Assembly (NCBI GenBank): GCA_936933955.1
Contig: CAKZIN010000056.1
Coordinates: forward strand, 1 to 32,454
Length of the DNA stretch: 32,454 bases
Reading direction: 5' to 3'
From: an uncultured Sphingopyxis sp.
GTDB taxonomy: Bacteria > Pseudomonadota > Alphaproteobacteria > Sphingomonadales > Sphingomonadaceae
Shown: positions 1 through 7,582 of the stretch, in pieces
Numbering within the stretch: the first letter of the stretch is position 1
Layout of the letters: each line of letters opens with the position of its first letter
Made by a program: the position numbers and the translations under genes
The notes under the pieces: model-generated
Databases searched by the model: none
Told to the model about the DNA's origin: nothing
The model's input: only the letters and a program-made list of their open reading frames with translations

Positions 1-300
1 CGGATCCAGTCGCTCGAACTCGGGGGTCGGCACGCCGAGGCCGCGTGTTCCGGCAGCGGCGGCGGCGAGCGGGCGCATCGCCCGATAGGCCGCAGCCCGC
101 AGGTCATCGTCCTCCAATTCGATCAAGTCGGTGCGGCCCATCAGGCGGAAACGGCCCGTGTTGTCGCGCGCGAACCTAACATAGACGGCGGTCAGCGCGC
201 GCAGCGCCGCGTTGCCTTCCAGCCCCTCTGCCGCGCCTGCCAGTTGCTTGCCCAGTGCCTCGTAACTGCGCCGCGCCACCTGCGTCAGCAAGCCCGCCAT
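1..300 (-). pseudogene. TetR-family regulator, C-terminal ligand-binding fragment
   Basis: Read on the minus strand from an ATG at 300, the frame is open to the left edge and gives a helical segment starting MAGLLTQVARRSYEALG and containing FARDNTGRFRLMGRTDLIEL. This resembles the effector-binding half of TetR regulators with a WHG-type C-terminal domain. In such proteins the helix-turn-helix lies just upstream and normally ends in a Y-x-x-F segment leading into the first visible residues. Here the upstream minus-strand sequence is instead the reverse complement of an ArsR gene, so the DNA-binding domain is gone. The 3' end lies outside the window. It is most likely a relic left by a deletion with its breakpoint near 300-309. 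The family call rests on pattern recognition only; the absence of the DNA-binding half is plain in the sequence. Confidence 0.55.
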
Positions 301-630
301 GTTCTCAGTCGAACCTTCGCGGCGCTGGCGGACCCGACCCGCCGGGCGCTGCTCACGCACCTGCGCGAAGGAGAGTTGACCGTGAGCGATCTCTCGGCGC
401 CATTCGATCAGACCCTCGCCGCCGTTTCCAAGCACCTGCTTGTCCTCGAGCGCGCCGGGCTTGTTGAGCAGCGACGTGAGGGGGCGCGTCGCCCGCGCCG
501 CCTCGTCGTGGCGCCGCTAGCCGCAGCCGAGGCCTGGATCGCACGCTACCGCAAGTTCTGGACGGGAAGTCTGGACCGTCTCGACACGCATCTTCGCAGC
601 AACGGCAAAGACATCGATGGACAAGGATAA
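244..630 (+). CDS. ArsR-family winged-helix regulator, N-terminus replaced
   Basis: The recognisable part starts with RTFAALADPTRRALLTHL and continues through the recognition-helix region AAVSKHLLVLERAGLVEQ, the beta-wing (REGARRPRRLVV) and a C-terminal tail with WIARYRKFWTGSLDRLDTHL. This is the layout of the ArsR subgroup that partners AHSA1/SRPBCC proteins. No metal-binding Cys motif is visible, so it is unlikely to be a classical arsenic sensor. About ten N-terminal family residues are missing: homology begins near 304 and upstream bases belong to the antisense TetR relic. The only in-frame start nearby is a TTG at 244, which adds a nonsense leader, so the start and expression are uncertain. 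Its stop overlaps the next gene's start by 14 nt, the usual coupled arsR-AHSA1 arrangement. Confidence 0.75.
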   Translation: MLAQCLVTAPRHLRQQARHVLSRTFAALADPTRRALLTHLREGELTVSDLSAPFDQTLAAVSKHLLVLERAGLVEQRREGARRPRRLVVAPLAAAEAWIARYRKFWTGSLDRLDTHLRSNGKDIDGQG

Positions 631-1033
631 GCAGCATTCTCTCGAACTCGAGCATCGGTTCGACGCCCCGCCGCAGGAGGTTTTCGCGGCCTGGACCAAT
701 CCGACGGAAATAGTGCGCTGGTGGGGACCCAAAGAGTTCAGGACTACCTCGTTCGATGCCGACGTCCGCGAGGGCGGCGAATCGCGCGCGGTCATGGTCG
801 GCGAGGACGGGAAGGAACTGCCGCACGGTGGCCGTTATCTGACCATCGAGCCTCCGCGCCTGCTCGTGTTCACATTCCGTTGGGAAGAGCCCGATGCCAC
901 TGAGACGGAGATGCGGATCAACTTCGAACCGGACGGAAGCGGCACGAAACTAACCCTTACGCAAGCTCCGTTCGACGATGTCGAAGAGCTTAACCGCATG
1001 CTAGTGACCATCCCGACCCTATCAGACAAATGA
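617..1033 (+). CDS. AHSA1/SRPBCC-domain protein, C-terminally truncated
   Basis: The protein (138 aa) starts MDKDKQHSLELEHRFDAP and shows typical START-like AHSA1 features: F-x-A-W-T-x-P around residue 25, RWWGP near 35, a GG-x-Y strand, then PPRLLVFTFRWEE and a final strand TKLTLTQAPFDDVEE. These small alpha/beta helix-grip proteins bind hydrophobic ligands and often pair with ArsR regulators; the substrate is unknown. In the family the FDDVEE strand leads into a long C-terminal helix usually containing GW and LDRL. Here it is replaced by about 14 unrelated residues (LNRMLVTIPTLSDK), so the last helix is lost. The breakpoint lies near 985-1000, just before the antisense AKR relic. It is probably non-functional or altered. 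Translation likely couples to the overlapping ArsR gene. Confidence 0.75.
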   Translation: MDKDKQHSLELEHRFDAPPQEVFAAWTNPTEIVRWWGPKEFRTTSFDADVREGGESRAVMVGEDGKELPHGGRYLTIEPPRLLVFTFRWEEPDATETEMRINFEPDGSGTKLTLTQAPFDDVEELNRMLVTIPTLSDK

Positions 1034-1084
1034 TATTACGGTCGTTGCGGAATGTCGGCAATTGCGATCCCAAACCCAGAAAGC

Positions 1085-1628
1085 GGACTGACCGCTGGCG
1101 GCCCAGATCTCGCCCAGCGGCTCTTAAAAGTGCTCGGGCCGGGAAAGTCGCCATGGCTGAACGAGCTGTGGACTATGGCCGCAACGCCGTGCTCCCGACA
1201 CCAGGGCAATTCGGCGTGCTCAATCGCGCGGTCCGAGGTTGTAAAGCAGCTGGTTGCAGGCGATCCGACCCTCGCCCCCGGCTTTCCAGGCGGCATCAAG
1301 GTCGGGCACGTCGAAGTTGCTTACGCCCAAGACAGGACTTGCCCTGCTCCGAAGTCGCTCGCAGGCCGCGACTGTCCCGCTCGCGGAGGCATTGCTCTGC
1401 AGGACCTTAGGACGAGGAAGGCGTCGTCCCGCCGGCCCGCGATCGCCTCGCAGAACCGATTTCGGCGTCGCCGTACATCTCGGCTGTGTCGATGTGGGTC
1501 GTGCCGAGATCCCGGTCGCGGCGCAGGGCGGCGACCGCAGTGGGCCGATGCGCCTCGTCAATGCACCAGGTCCCCTGGCCGATCGCCGCGACCTCGCGTG
1601 GGAGGGGGCCGAATGGGCACCGCTCGAT
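1085..1628 (-). pseudogene. Aldo/keto reductase, decayed copy
   Basis: Minus-strand translation in shifting frames reproduces the AKR encoded at 3533-4371. In order it gives REVAAIGQGTW, RPTAVAALRR, THIDTAEMYGDAE, then after a frameshift a piece resembling SKVLPSNAS, then VSNFDVPDLDAAWKAGGEGR, and after another shift RAIEHAELPWCREHG and FPGPST. The start codon is lost: ATC at 1626-1628 stands where the intact copy has ATG. The segment with the catalytic His (LHWPGS in the paralogue) is deleted, and the C-terminal third is missing beyond about 1085. It lies 51 nt downstream of the royal-jelly-type gene in the same direction, so the ABM/propeller pair is flanked by two AKR copies in direct orientation. 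It is clearly a dead gene. Confidence 0.85.
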
Positions 1629-1679
1629 GGCCTCCGGCCCCGGCGAAGGCGGCCTACCTGTGGCGGGCGGGTGCGGTTG

Positions 1680-2801
1680 TCACGCGCTTGCCATGCGACG
1701 AAAGGAAAAAAGCGCGGTCTGCAGCGAAGCGGGGGCGCCCGGCTTATACCAGTTCGTATCCTGGGTATGCGAGGCAGTGACGTAGATCGTCCCGTCCGGC
1801 CCTTCCGACAGCGTATCGGGCCAGCGCAATCTTTTGTCGGTTACGACCGGCTCCACCCCATCGCCCGTCCAATACTTCACCCAATTGTCGGTTGGTGAGG
1901 TGATATAGAGCGTGTCGTCGCTGCCCATCCAAAGCCCGTCCGCGACATGGGTTGTGCCAACGGTCCTCACCGCCGCTTCAATGTCGGTGGTCGGAGTGTC
2001 CTTGGTGAGTTTCGATGTATCGATCGAATAGAGCGTTCGGCCGGTCAGCGCCTGCCAGTAAAGCGTCTCTCTGTCGTTGGAGATCGCAAGGCCGTCAGCC
2101 GAGAAGCTGGGCTGGCGACCATCGGGCCGACGAAGCGGCTTGCCATCGATTTCGACGATCACGACCTTCTCGACCTGCGTGGACTTATGGCCGTCGAGCG
2201 CGCGGAAGGCGTCACCGGTGTCAAGGTCGACGACTATGATCGCGCCGCGTGTGCCCGAATCAGTAATGTAACCGGTCTTGCCGTCAGCGCTGAAGCGGAT
2301 GTCATTGAGATAGGTGCCCTGAAGCGCCACCGTCTCGTCGAACAGGATCGTCTTGGTGACTTGGTCGGTCGCGAGGTCGACACGGACCAGCTTGGGGCCG
2401 CCGGGCAGAATCTTTTCGTTGCCGGGCGCGGCGGGATCGAGCACCCACAAGGCGCCCCGACCATCCGCCACGATCGATTGCACGCAGACGAAATACTCCC
2501 CGACGGGCATTTCGCTCGCCTTCGCGTTGCGCCAGGAATTCCATCTCTCGTCCGGGTAGGCCTTGAGCTTTCCGCTCGGCAGCAACTCGGCGACTGAGAT
2601 CGGGGCGTCGTCAGTCCAGCGCGGGAAACAGACGAAGATCCGCCCGTCCTCGGTGACGCTTACGCCGGTCACCTGATGGTCGAAATCCGCGACCTTGGTG
2701 AGTTTCGAATCCGTGCCCGCGAACTTGAACGCGAACGCGGCTCCGGCTGCTGCGGTGCCGGCAACGGCGGCTCCGACGAGCGCCTTCTGCTTCGTGTCCA
2801 T
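1680..2801 (-). CDS. Major royal jelly/yellow-type beta-propeller protein
   Basis: This 373-residue protein begins MDTKQKALVGAAVAGTAAAG, a short charged start followed by an Ala/Gly-rich hydrophobic stretch (about residues 8-27) that looks like a signal anchor or uncleaved signal peptide, so a periplasmic location is likely. The rest resembles the MRJP/yellow family of beta-propellers: GVSVTEDGRIFVCFPRW, SIVADGRGALWVLDPAAPG, YLNDIRFSADGKTGYITDSG, ADGLAISNDRETLYWQALTG and LRWPDTLSEGPDGTIYVTAS. Bacterial members have no established reaction; small-molecule binding or lactonase-like activity is conceivable. Its ATG overlaps the stop of the tandem-ABM gene (TGATG), with a purine-rich GAGAGGGAC before it, so the two are translationally coupled. 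A lipoprotein paralogue with the same ordered motifs lies at 25457-26608. Confidence 0.85.
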   Translation of the reverse strand: MDTKQKALVGAAVAGTAAAGAAFAFKFAGTDSKLTKVADFDHQVTGVSVTEDGRIFVCFPRWTDDAPISVAELLPSGKLKAYPDERWNSWRNAKASEMPVGEYFVCVQSIVADGRGALWVLDPAAPGNEKILPGGPKLVRVDLATDQVTKTILFDETVALQGTYLNDIRFSADGKTGYITDSGTRGAIIVVDLDTGDAFRALDGHKSTQVEKVVIVEIDGKPLRRPDGRQPSFSADGLAISNDRETLYWQALTGRTLYSIDTSKLTKDTPTTDIEAAVRTVGTTHVADGLWMGSDDTLYITSPTDNWVKYWTGDGVEPVVTDKRLRWPDTLSEGPDGTIYVTASHTQDTNWYKPGAPASLQTALFSFRRMASA

Positions 2802-3475
2802 CAGACTGTCCCTCTCTCGGGCGGCCGCGCGACCGACGTGTTCCTGCTCGTCCTCTCCTCATCACCAGCGGATGCAATCTTGAACGCCAAGATCTGTGCG
2901 CGGTGGATCTGGGGAGGCTCGGCAAACAGCGAAGCGGAGCTTCCGGATAGCGCCGTGCCGACTTCGCCCGACAGATGCGCCTCGCGCCCTGCCTCGTCGG
3001 CGAAGGTATCGACGATGGCGAACCGAGTCTTTCCGAGACGCAGAGCGTACCACGACAGGGTGCCCGGCTCCCGCTCCACGGCCGATCGGGCTCCTTGCAG
3101 GAAGCGGGCAACCTCTTCCTCCGCACCATCCCGTGCTTCAAGCGGAACATGCAGGGCCAAGCGCGGCAGGGCGTCCGCCGCCGGCACCTTGAGGGCGAGG
3201 ATGTCGGCCGGCTCGATCTCCGGCAAGCCGTTGAGGATGGTGAAGGTCTTCACCACCAGCGCCCGGCCGACCGTGCCGAACAGATGCTTCAGCCGGCCGG
3301 CATTGCCGGGGAAGGTATCGAAGATGGCGAAGTCGGCGGGGCCAAAGCGCAGCGCGTACCAGTGCCGCGTGTCCTGCTCATGCTCGACCGGCTCCAGCGC
3401 ACCCCGGAGGAATTCAGCGGCATCTTCCTGGTGGGTCGGCCCGGCTTCAATGCCTACGAACAGTGCCTTGTGCAT
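2801..3475 (-). CDS. Tandem antibiotic-biosynthesis-monooxygenase (ABM) domain protein
   Basis: At 224 residues this is about twice the usual ABM length and contains two copies of the domain. Copy 1 has RHWYALRFGPADFAIFDTF near residues 38-56 and copy 2 has LSWYALRLGKTRFAIVDTF near 143-161. Both are preceded by an E-x-F-L or A-R-F-L helix and followed by a segment matching EPPQIHRAQILA in copy 2. ABM domains are ferredoxin-like folds that usually dimerise, so the fusion may form an internal pseudo-dimer. Known relatives include quinol monooxygenases and haem-degrading enzymes, but the substrate here cannot be read from sequence. The start (ATG at 3475) follows a strong AAGGAGAG. The last 20 residues (from about DEERTSRN) are polar and look disordered. 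The stop overlaps the next gene's start. Confidence 0.85.
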   Translation of the reverse strand: MHKALFVGIEAGPTHQEDAAEFLRGALEPVEHEQDTRHWYALRFGPADFAIFDTFPGNAGRLKHLFGTVGRALVVKTFTILNGLPEIEPADILALKVPAADALPRLALHVPLEARDGAEEEVARFLQGARSAVEREPGTLSWYALRLGKTRFAIVDTFADEAGREAHLSGEVGTALSGSSASLFAEPPQIHRAQILAFKIASAGDEERTSRNTSVARPPERGTV

Positions 3476-3532
3476 CTTTTCTCTCCTTGTTCCGATGGTA
3501 GCGCCTCGAGCTCTACGGAAGGCGTCCTGGGC

Positions 3533-4371
3533 CTAAATCATGGGAAGTTCGCGCGGCCGGTCGCCAAGCGGGAACGCCGCGTCGATCATGGCGAGTTCGG
3601 CGTCCGTCAGCCGCAGCGCGCCGGCGCCCGCATTGTCGGCAGCGTGCTCCGCGCTGGACGCCTTGGGGATAGCGAACAGCGATGGCCGACGCACAAGGAA
3701 GCGCAGCGCCACCTGGCGTGCTGTCGCGCCATGGCTCGCTGCAATCTCCTCCAGCAAGCGGCCGCCCGGCGTGTCCGGGCCAGGGAAATTGCCATGGCCG
3801 AACGGGCTGTAGGCGGTTACCGCGACTCTGTGCTCCTCGCACCAGAGAACCACGGCGTGCTCGATCGCGCGTTCACTTACGTTGTAGAGCACTTGGTTGC
3901 AGGCGATGCGGCCTTCGCCCCCCGCTTTCCACGCGGCCTCCAGGTCGGGCACGTCGAAGTTGCTCACCCCCACGACAGGATCTTGCCCTGCTCGCGGAGC
4001 TGCTCGAAAGCGGCGAAAGTTTCCTCGAGCGGGTGTGAACCCGGCCAGTGCAGGAAGCAGCAGTCCAGCCGGTCGGTGCGCAGCCGCGCGAGCGACCGCT
4101 CGCAGGCAGCCACCGTCCCGTCGCGGGAGGCGTTGCTGGGGAGCACCTTGGAGACGAGGAAAACCTCGTCGCGCCGGCCGGCGACCGCCTCGTCGACCAC
4201 ATCCTCGGCGTCGCCATACATCTCGGCGGTGTCGATGTGGGTCATGCCGAGGTCGAGGCCCCGGCGCAGGGCGGCGATCGCCGTGGGACGGTGCGCGTCG
4301 TCGATGTACCAGCTTCCCTGGCCGATCACAGCAACCTCGCGCGCTACGCGACCGAACGGGCGCTGCTCCAT
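3533..4371 (-). pseudogene. Aldo/keto reductase interrupted by a one-base frameshift
   Basis: Two overlapping minus-strand frames together make a complete AKR of about 279 residues. The 5' part starts MEQRPFGRVAREVAVIGQGS and has THIDTAEMYGDAED (Asp and Tyr of the tetrad), FLVSKVLPSN (Lys) and CCFLHWPGSH (His), ending at QGKILSWG plus stop. The 3' part resumes at GVSNFDVPDLEAAW and runs through IACNQVLYN, AYSPFGHGNFPGP and LFAIPKASS to AFPLGDRPRELPMI. The break is in a run of five C on the plus strand (3967-3971); six would restore ILSWGVSNFD. It could be a sequencing error, a phase-variable tract or a recent mutation. AKRs reduce aldehydes and dicarbonyls with NADPH. It is first in a run with the ABM and royal-jelly genes. 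An in-frame extension to 4494 exists but has no ribosome site. Confidence 0.8.
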
Positions 4372-4663
4372 GCTCGCCGCGCCGGGAGAAGACGGCGCGT
4401 GCTGCGGAGCGCGGGGTGCGGCAGGTGTCACGCGACCGCTGCCTGCAGCGAACGCCCACGCGCGAACAGGTCGGTCACAGCCAGGTTTGCCCATCAGACG
4501 GAGCCTTCAGATCATGCGGAGGCGCGATCGAAAGCGTTAACGAGCCGGTGAGCAGCCGGGTTCCTGAAGAATCTTCATAATATAGCTTGGGTGGCACCTT
4601 AACGACGGGAACGTTTCGTCAGACGGCTGGCTCGCCTGTCATTAACCAAATAGGAGACCCAAC

Positions 4664-5813
4664 ATGCGCGCGCTCTGCTGGCACGGCAAAGGCGACGTTC
4701 GGGTGGACACCGTCCCAGACCCCGAAATCAAGCATCCGCGCGACGTCATCATCAAGATCACCGCCTGCGCGATCTGCGGTCCCGACCTCCACCTCCTCGA
4801 CGGCTACCAGCCGAACATGGAGCGGCGACATCATGGGCCATGAGAATATGGGCGAGGTGGTCGAGGTCGGCTCCGAAATCACCAACCTGCAGAAGGGCGA
4901 CCGTGTCGACATCCCGTTCACGATCAACTGCGGCTCGTGCTGGTTCTGCAAGCTGGGCCTGTTCTCCTGCTGCGACACAACTAACCCCAATGCCGAGATG
5001 GCGATCGAGGCGATGGGCCATTCGCCCGCCGGCCTGTTCGGCTTCAGCCACATGCTCGGCGGCTACTGCGGCGGCCAGGCCGAATATCTGCGCGTGCCGA
5101 TGGCCGATGTCGGCCCGATCAAGGTGCCTGACACGATCAGCGATGAGCAGGCCCTGTTCCTGTCGGACATCTTCCCGACCGGCTACATGGCCGCCGAGAA
5201 TGCACAGATAAGGGACGGCGACACCGTCGCAATCTGGCGCTGCGGCCCGGTTGGCCAGTTCGCGATCCGATCGGCGATCAAGATGGGCGCGGGGCGCGTG
5301 ATCGCGATAGACGAGGTTCCCGAAAGGCTCGCTATGGCCGAAGCCGGCGGCGCCGAGACGATCGACTTCGCCGACGTCGACGTTTATGATGAGTTGATGG
5401 CCCGGACCGATAATCGCGGGCCTGACAGCGCGATCGACTGCGTCGGCTGCGAAGCATCGGCGCACGGCTCGGCGGACGCTATGCTCGACAAGGCCAAGGC
5501 GGCCGTCTTCCTCGCCACCGATCGCGTCCATGTCCTGCGCGAGGCGATCATGAGCGTGAGGAAGGCGGGGACGATCTCGATCCCCGGCGTCTATGTCGGC
5601 ATGGGCGACAAAATCCCGATCGGCGCGGCGATGAACAAAGGCCTGACTCTCAAGATGGGGCAGGCCCACGTCCCAGCCTACACCAAGCCGTTGCTCGACA
5701 AAATCGTCGCCGGCGAGATCGACCCGAGCTTCGTCGTCACACGCCGGCAGATAGCGGCAGGGTCCCCGCCCTTGCAAAATCCAAGGGCATGCAGCGTATG
5801 CAGCCCGCAATAG
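4664..5813 (+). pseudogene. Zinc-dependent alcohol dehydrogenase, broken copy
   Basis: Translation from ATG 4664, after AGGAGA, starts MRALCWHGKGDVRVDTVPDP and closely matches the intact gene at 11577-12752. Three defects are visible. At about 4823 two bases are missing after the codon for Glu53, so the N-terminal frame stops at GHHGP-like residues and the remaining protein is in another frame. The first Gly of the Rossmann motif is Arg (AIWRCGPVG; CGC at 5238-5240), where the paralogue has AIWGCGPVG. After DPSFVVT (about 5739) the last 33 or so family residues are replaced by an unrelated tail ending CSVCSPQ. The zinc-site CGSD motif also reads CGPD. The family oxidises alcohols or formaldehyde-like substrates with NAD. 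It lies 12 nt upstream of the Kef gene, which may retain its promoter. Confidence 0.85.
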
Positions 5814-5825
5814 GAGATAAGAGAT

Positions 5826-7577
5826 ATGGGGCATGAGGGCGGAGGGTCGTTTCTCGTGCTGGTGCTGCTCGCGGCGGCGCTGGTGTTCGTGCTCATTTTT
5901 CGAAAGCTCGGTCTCGGTGCGACCCTTGGGTATCTCGTCGCGGGGGCGGTCGTCGGTCCGCAGGTGACCGGGCTTGCCGGCGGTAATGGCGAGGACATGA
6001 TAGGGTTTGCCGAGTTCGGCATCGTGCTGCTGCTGTTCATCGTCGGGCTGGAACTCGATCCCAAGCGGCTGTGGGGCATGAAAAGCGCGATCTTCGGCCT
6101 TGGTTTTGCACAGGTTGCGCTGTGCGGTCTGGCGATGGTCGCGGTAATTTGGCTTGCCGCGTCCTTCCCACTGTATGCCGCCCTCGCCATCGGTTTGCCG
6201 CTCGGCCTTTCGTCGACGGCGCAGGTCCTGCCCATGCTGCAAAGCTCGGGGCGGTTGCGCACGCCATTCGGAGAACGGGCCTTTTCCATCCTGCTGTTCC
6301 AGGATCTGTCGATCATCCCGCTGATCACGATCGTCGCCGCCCTATCGACAACCGGTCAAGAGGAATCCGGACCGGAAGGCTGGGTCCTCGCCTTGCAAAC
6401 GATCGGCGCGATTGTCGGTCTGGTGTTGGCGGGCCGTTTTCTCCTGCGTCCCCTGTTCGGCCTCATCGGCAGACTGGGCGAGCGCGAGATGTTCATTGTG
6501 GCCGGTCTGTTCACCGTCGTCGCCTCTGCCACAGTGATGGAACTGATCGGCCTTTCGACGGCGCTCGGGGCGTTCATCGCCGGCGTCATGCTGGCCGATA
6601 CGCCTTACCGACACGAGCTGGAGGCGGATATCGAGCCGTTCCGATCGATCCTGCTGGGACTGTTCTTTTTGTCCGTGGGCATGATGTTGGACCTGGGTGC
6701 GATCGCCCGCGAACCAGCCTTCGTCATCGGTATGGCCGCCGCTTTGGTAGCGGTGAAGACGGCGATTATCTTCGGTCTCGGCATGCTCTTGCGCATGGGC
6801 TGGCGTTCGGCTCTCGCGCTAGGGCTGCTGCTGAGCCAGGGTGGCGAATTCGGGTTCGTCCTGTTTACGCAAGCGCTGGCGGGCGGAATTATCGATGCCG
6901 AAACCAACAGCCTGTTCGGCGCGATCGTCACGCTCAGCATGGCGACGACGCCATTCCTGATGATCGCCACGCGCCGTATCCGAAGTGGACCGAAGGACGC
7001 CCGCACCCGGGAAGGGCCGGTTTCCGATGGCGCATCCGCCCTTATCATCGGATACGGCCGGTTCGGGCAAACCGTGGGTCAGATACTGACGCTGGCCGGC
7101 CTCAGGATCTCCCTGATCGACCGCAATGTCGATCAGATCGACACGGCCGACGAGTTCGGGGCCCATGTCCATTACGGCGACGGATTGCGGATGGATCTAT
7201 TGCGACAGGCCGGCGCCGCCGAAGCCTCGCTCCTGTGCTTCTGCATCGACGGCCAGCAGCTATCGGCCGAGTTTCTCGCAGCGGTCCGCGAGGCCTATCC
7301 CGATGCCGCGATCATGGTCCGCGCGTTCGATCGGCGTTCGGTCATGGCGCTCGCGCCGCAGCGCTACGATTTTCTCGTGCGTGAAGTCCGGGAATCCGCA
7401 ATTGCGATGGCGCGGGCGGCCCTCGACAAGGTCGAGATCACCGAAACCGAGATCGACGATCTGGAGGAGCAATTTCGCGAGAACGATCGGCGGCGTCTGG
7501 CGGATCAGGTCGCACAGAACGATCTGCATGCCGGCGACGACCGCATTATTCACGCCGGATGGCAGGCAACGAATTAG
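5826..7577 (+). CDS. Kef-type K+/H+ antiporter (CPA2) with TrkA-N domain
   Basis: This 583-residue inner-membrane protein has about 12 hydrophobic segments in residues 5-380, including FRKLGLGATLGYLVAGAVVG near the start and the CPA2 motifs GIVLLLFIVGLELDPKRLWG and LLLSQGGEFGFVLF. A Rossmann-fold TrkA-N domain follows from about residue 405 with the nucleotide-binding motif IIGYGRFGQTVG and LIDRN; the C-terminal 60 residues are charged and helical. In E. coli KefB and KefC such proteins are gated by glutathione and its electrophile adducts, and K+ efflux with H+ entry protects against methylglyoxal. That role fits the surrounding aldehyde genes but ligand gating here is inferred. The start follows AGGAGATAAGAG. 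The upstream dehydrogenase is broken, and an IS5-type relic begins within a few bases of the stop. Confidence 0.9.
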   Translation: MGHEGGGSFLVLVLLAAALVFVLIFRKLGLGATLGYLVAGAVVGPQVTGLAGGNGEDMIGFAEFGIVLLLFIVGLELDPKRLWGMKSAIFGLGFAQVALCGLAMVAVIWLAASFPLYAALAIGLPLGLSSTAQVLPMLQSSGRLRTPFGERAFSILLFQDLSIIPLITIVAALSTTGQEESGPEGWVLALQTIGAIVGLVLAGRFLLRPLFGLIGRLGEREMFIVAGLFTVVASATVMELIGLSTALGAFIAGVMLADTPYRHELEADIEPFRSILLGLFFLSVGMMLDLGAIAREPAFVIGMAAALVAVKTAIIFGLGMLLRMGWRSALALGLLLSQGGEFGFVLFTQALAGGIIDAETNSLFGAIVTLSMATTPFLMIATRRIRSGPKDARTREGPVSDGASALIIGYGRFGQTVGQILTLAGLRISLIDRNVDQIDTADEFGAHVHYGDGLRMDLLRQAGAAEASLLCFCIDGQQLSAEFLAAVREAYPDAAIMVRAFDRRSVMALAPQRYDFLVREVRESAIAMARAALDKVEITETEIDDLEEQFRENDRRRLADQVAQNDLHAGDDRIIHAGWQATN

Positions 7578-7582
7578 GGTCC

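Noticed and set aside
4372..4494. N-terminal extension of the AKR at 3533-4371 as an export signal
   Set aside because: No twin-arginine or hydrophobic core, no ribosome site, and AKRs of this type are cytosolic.
4758..6242. Long minus-strand open frame opposite the ADH and Kef genes
   Set aside because: It is Arg/His/Gln-rich, with no recognisable motif, and mirrors conserved genes on the plus strand; a GC-rich shadow.
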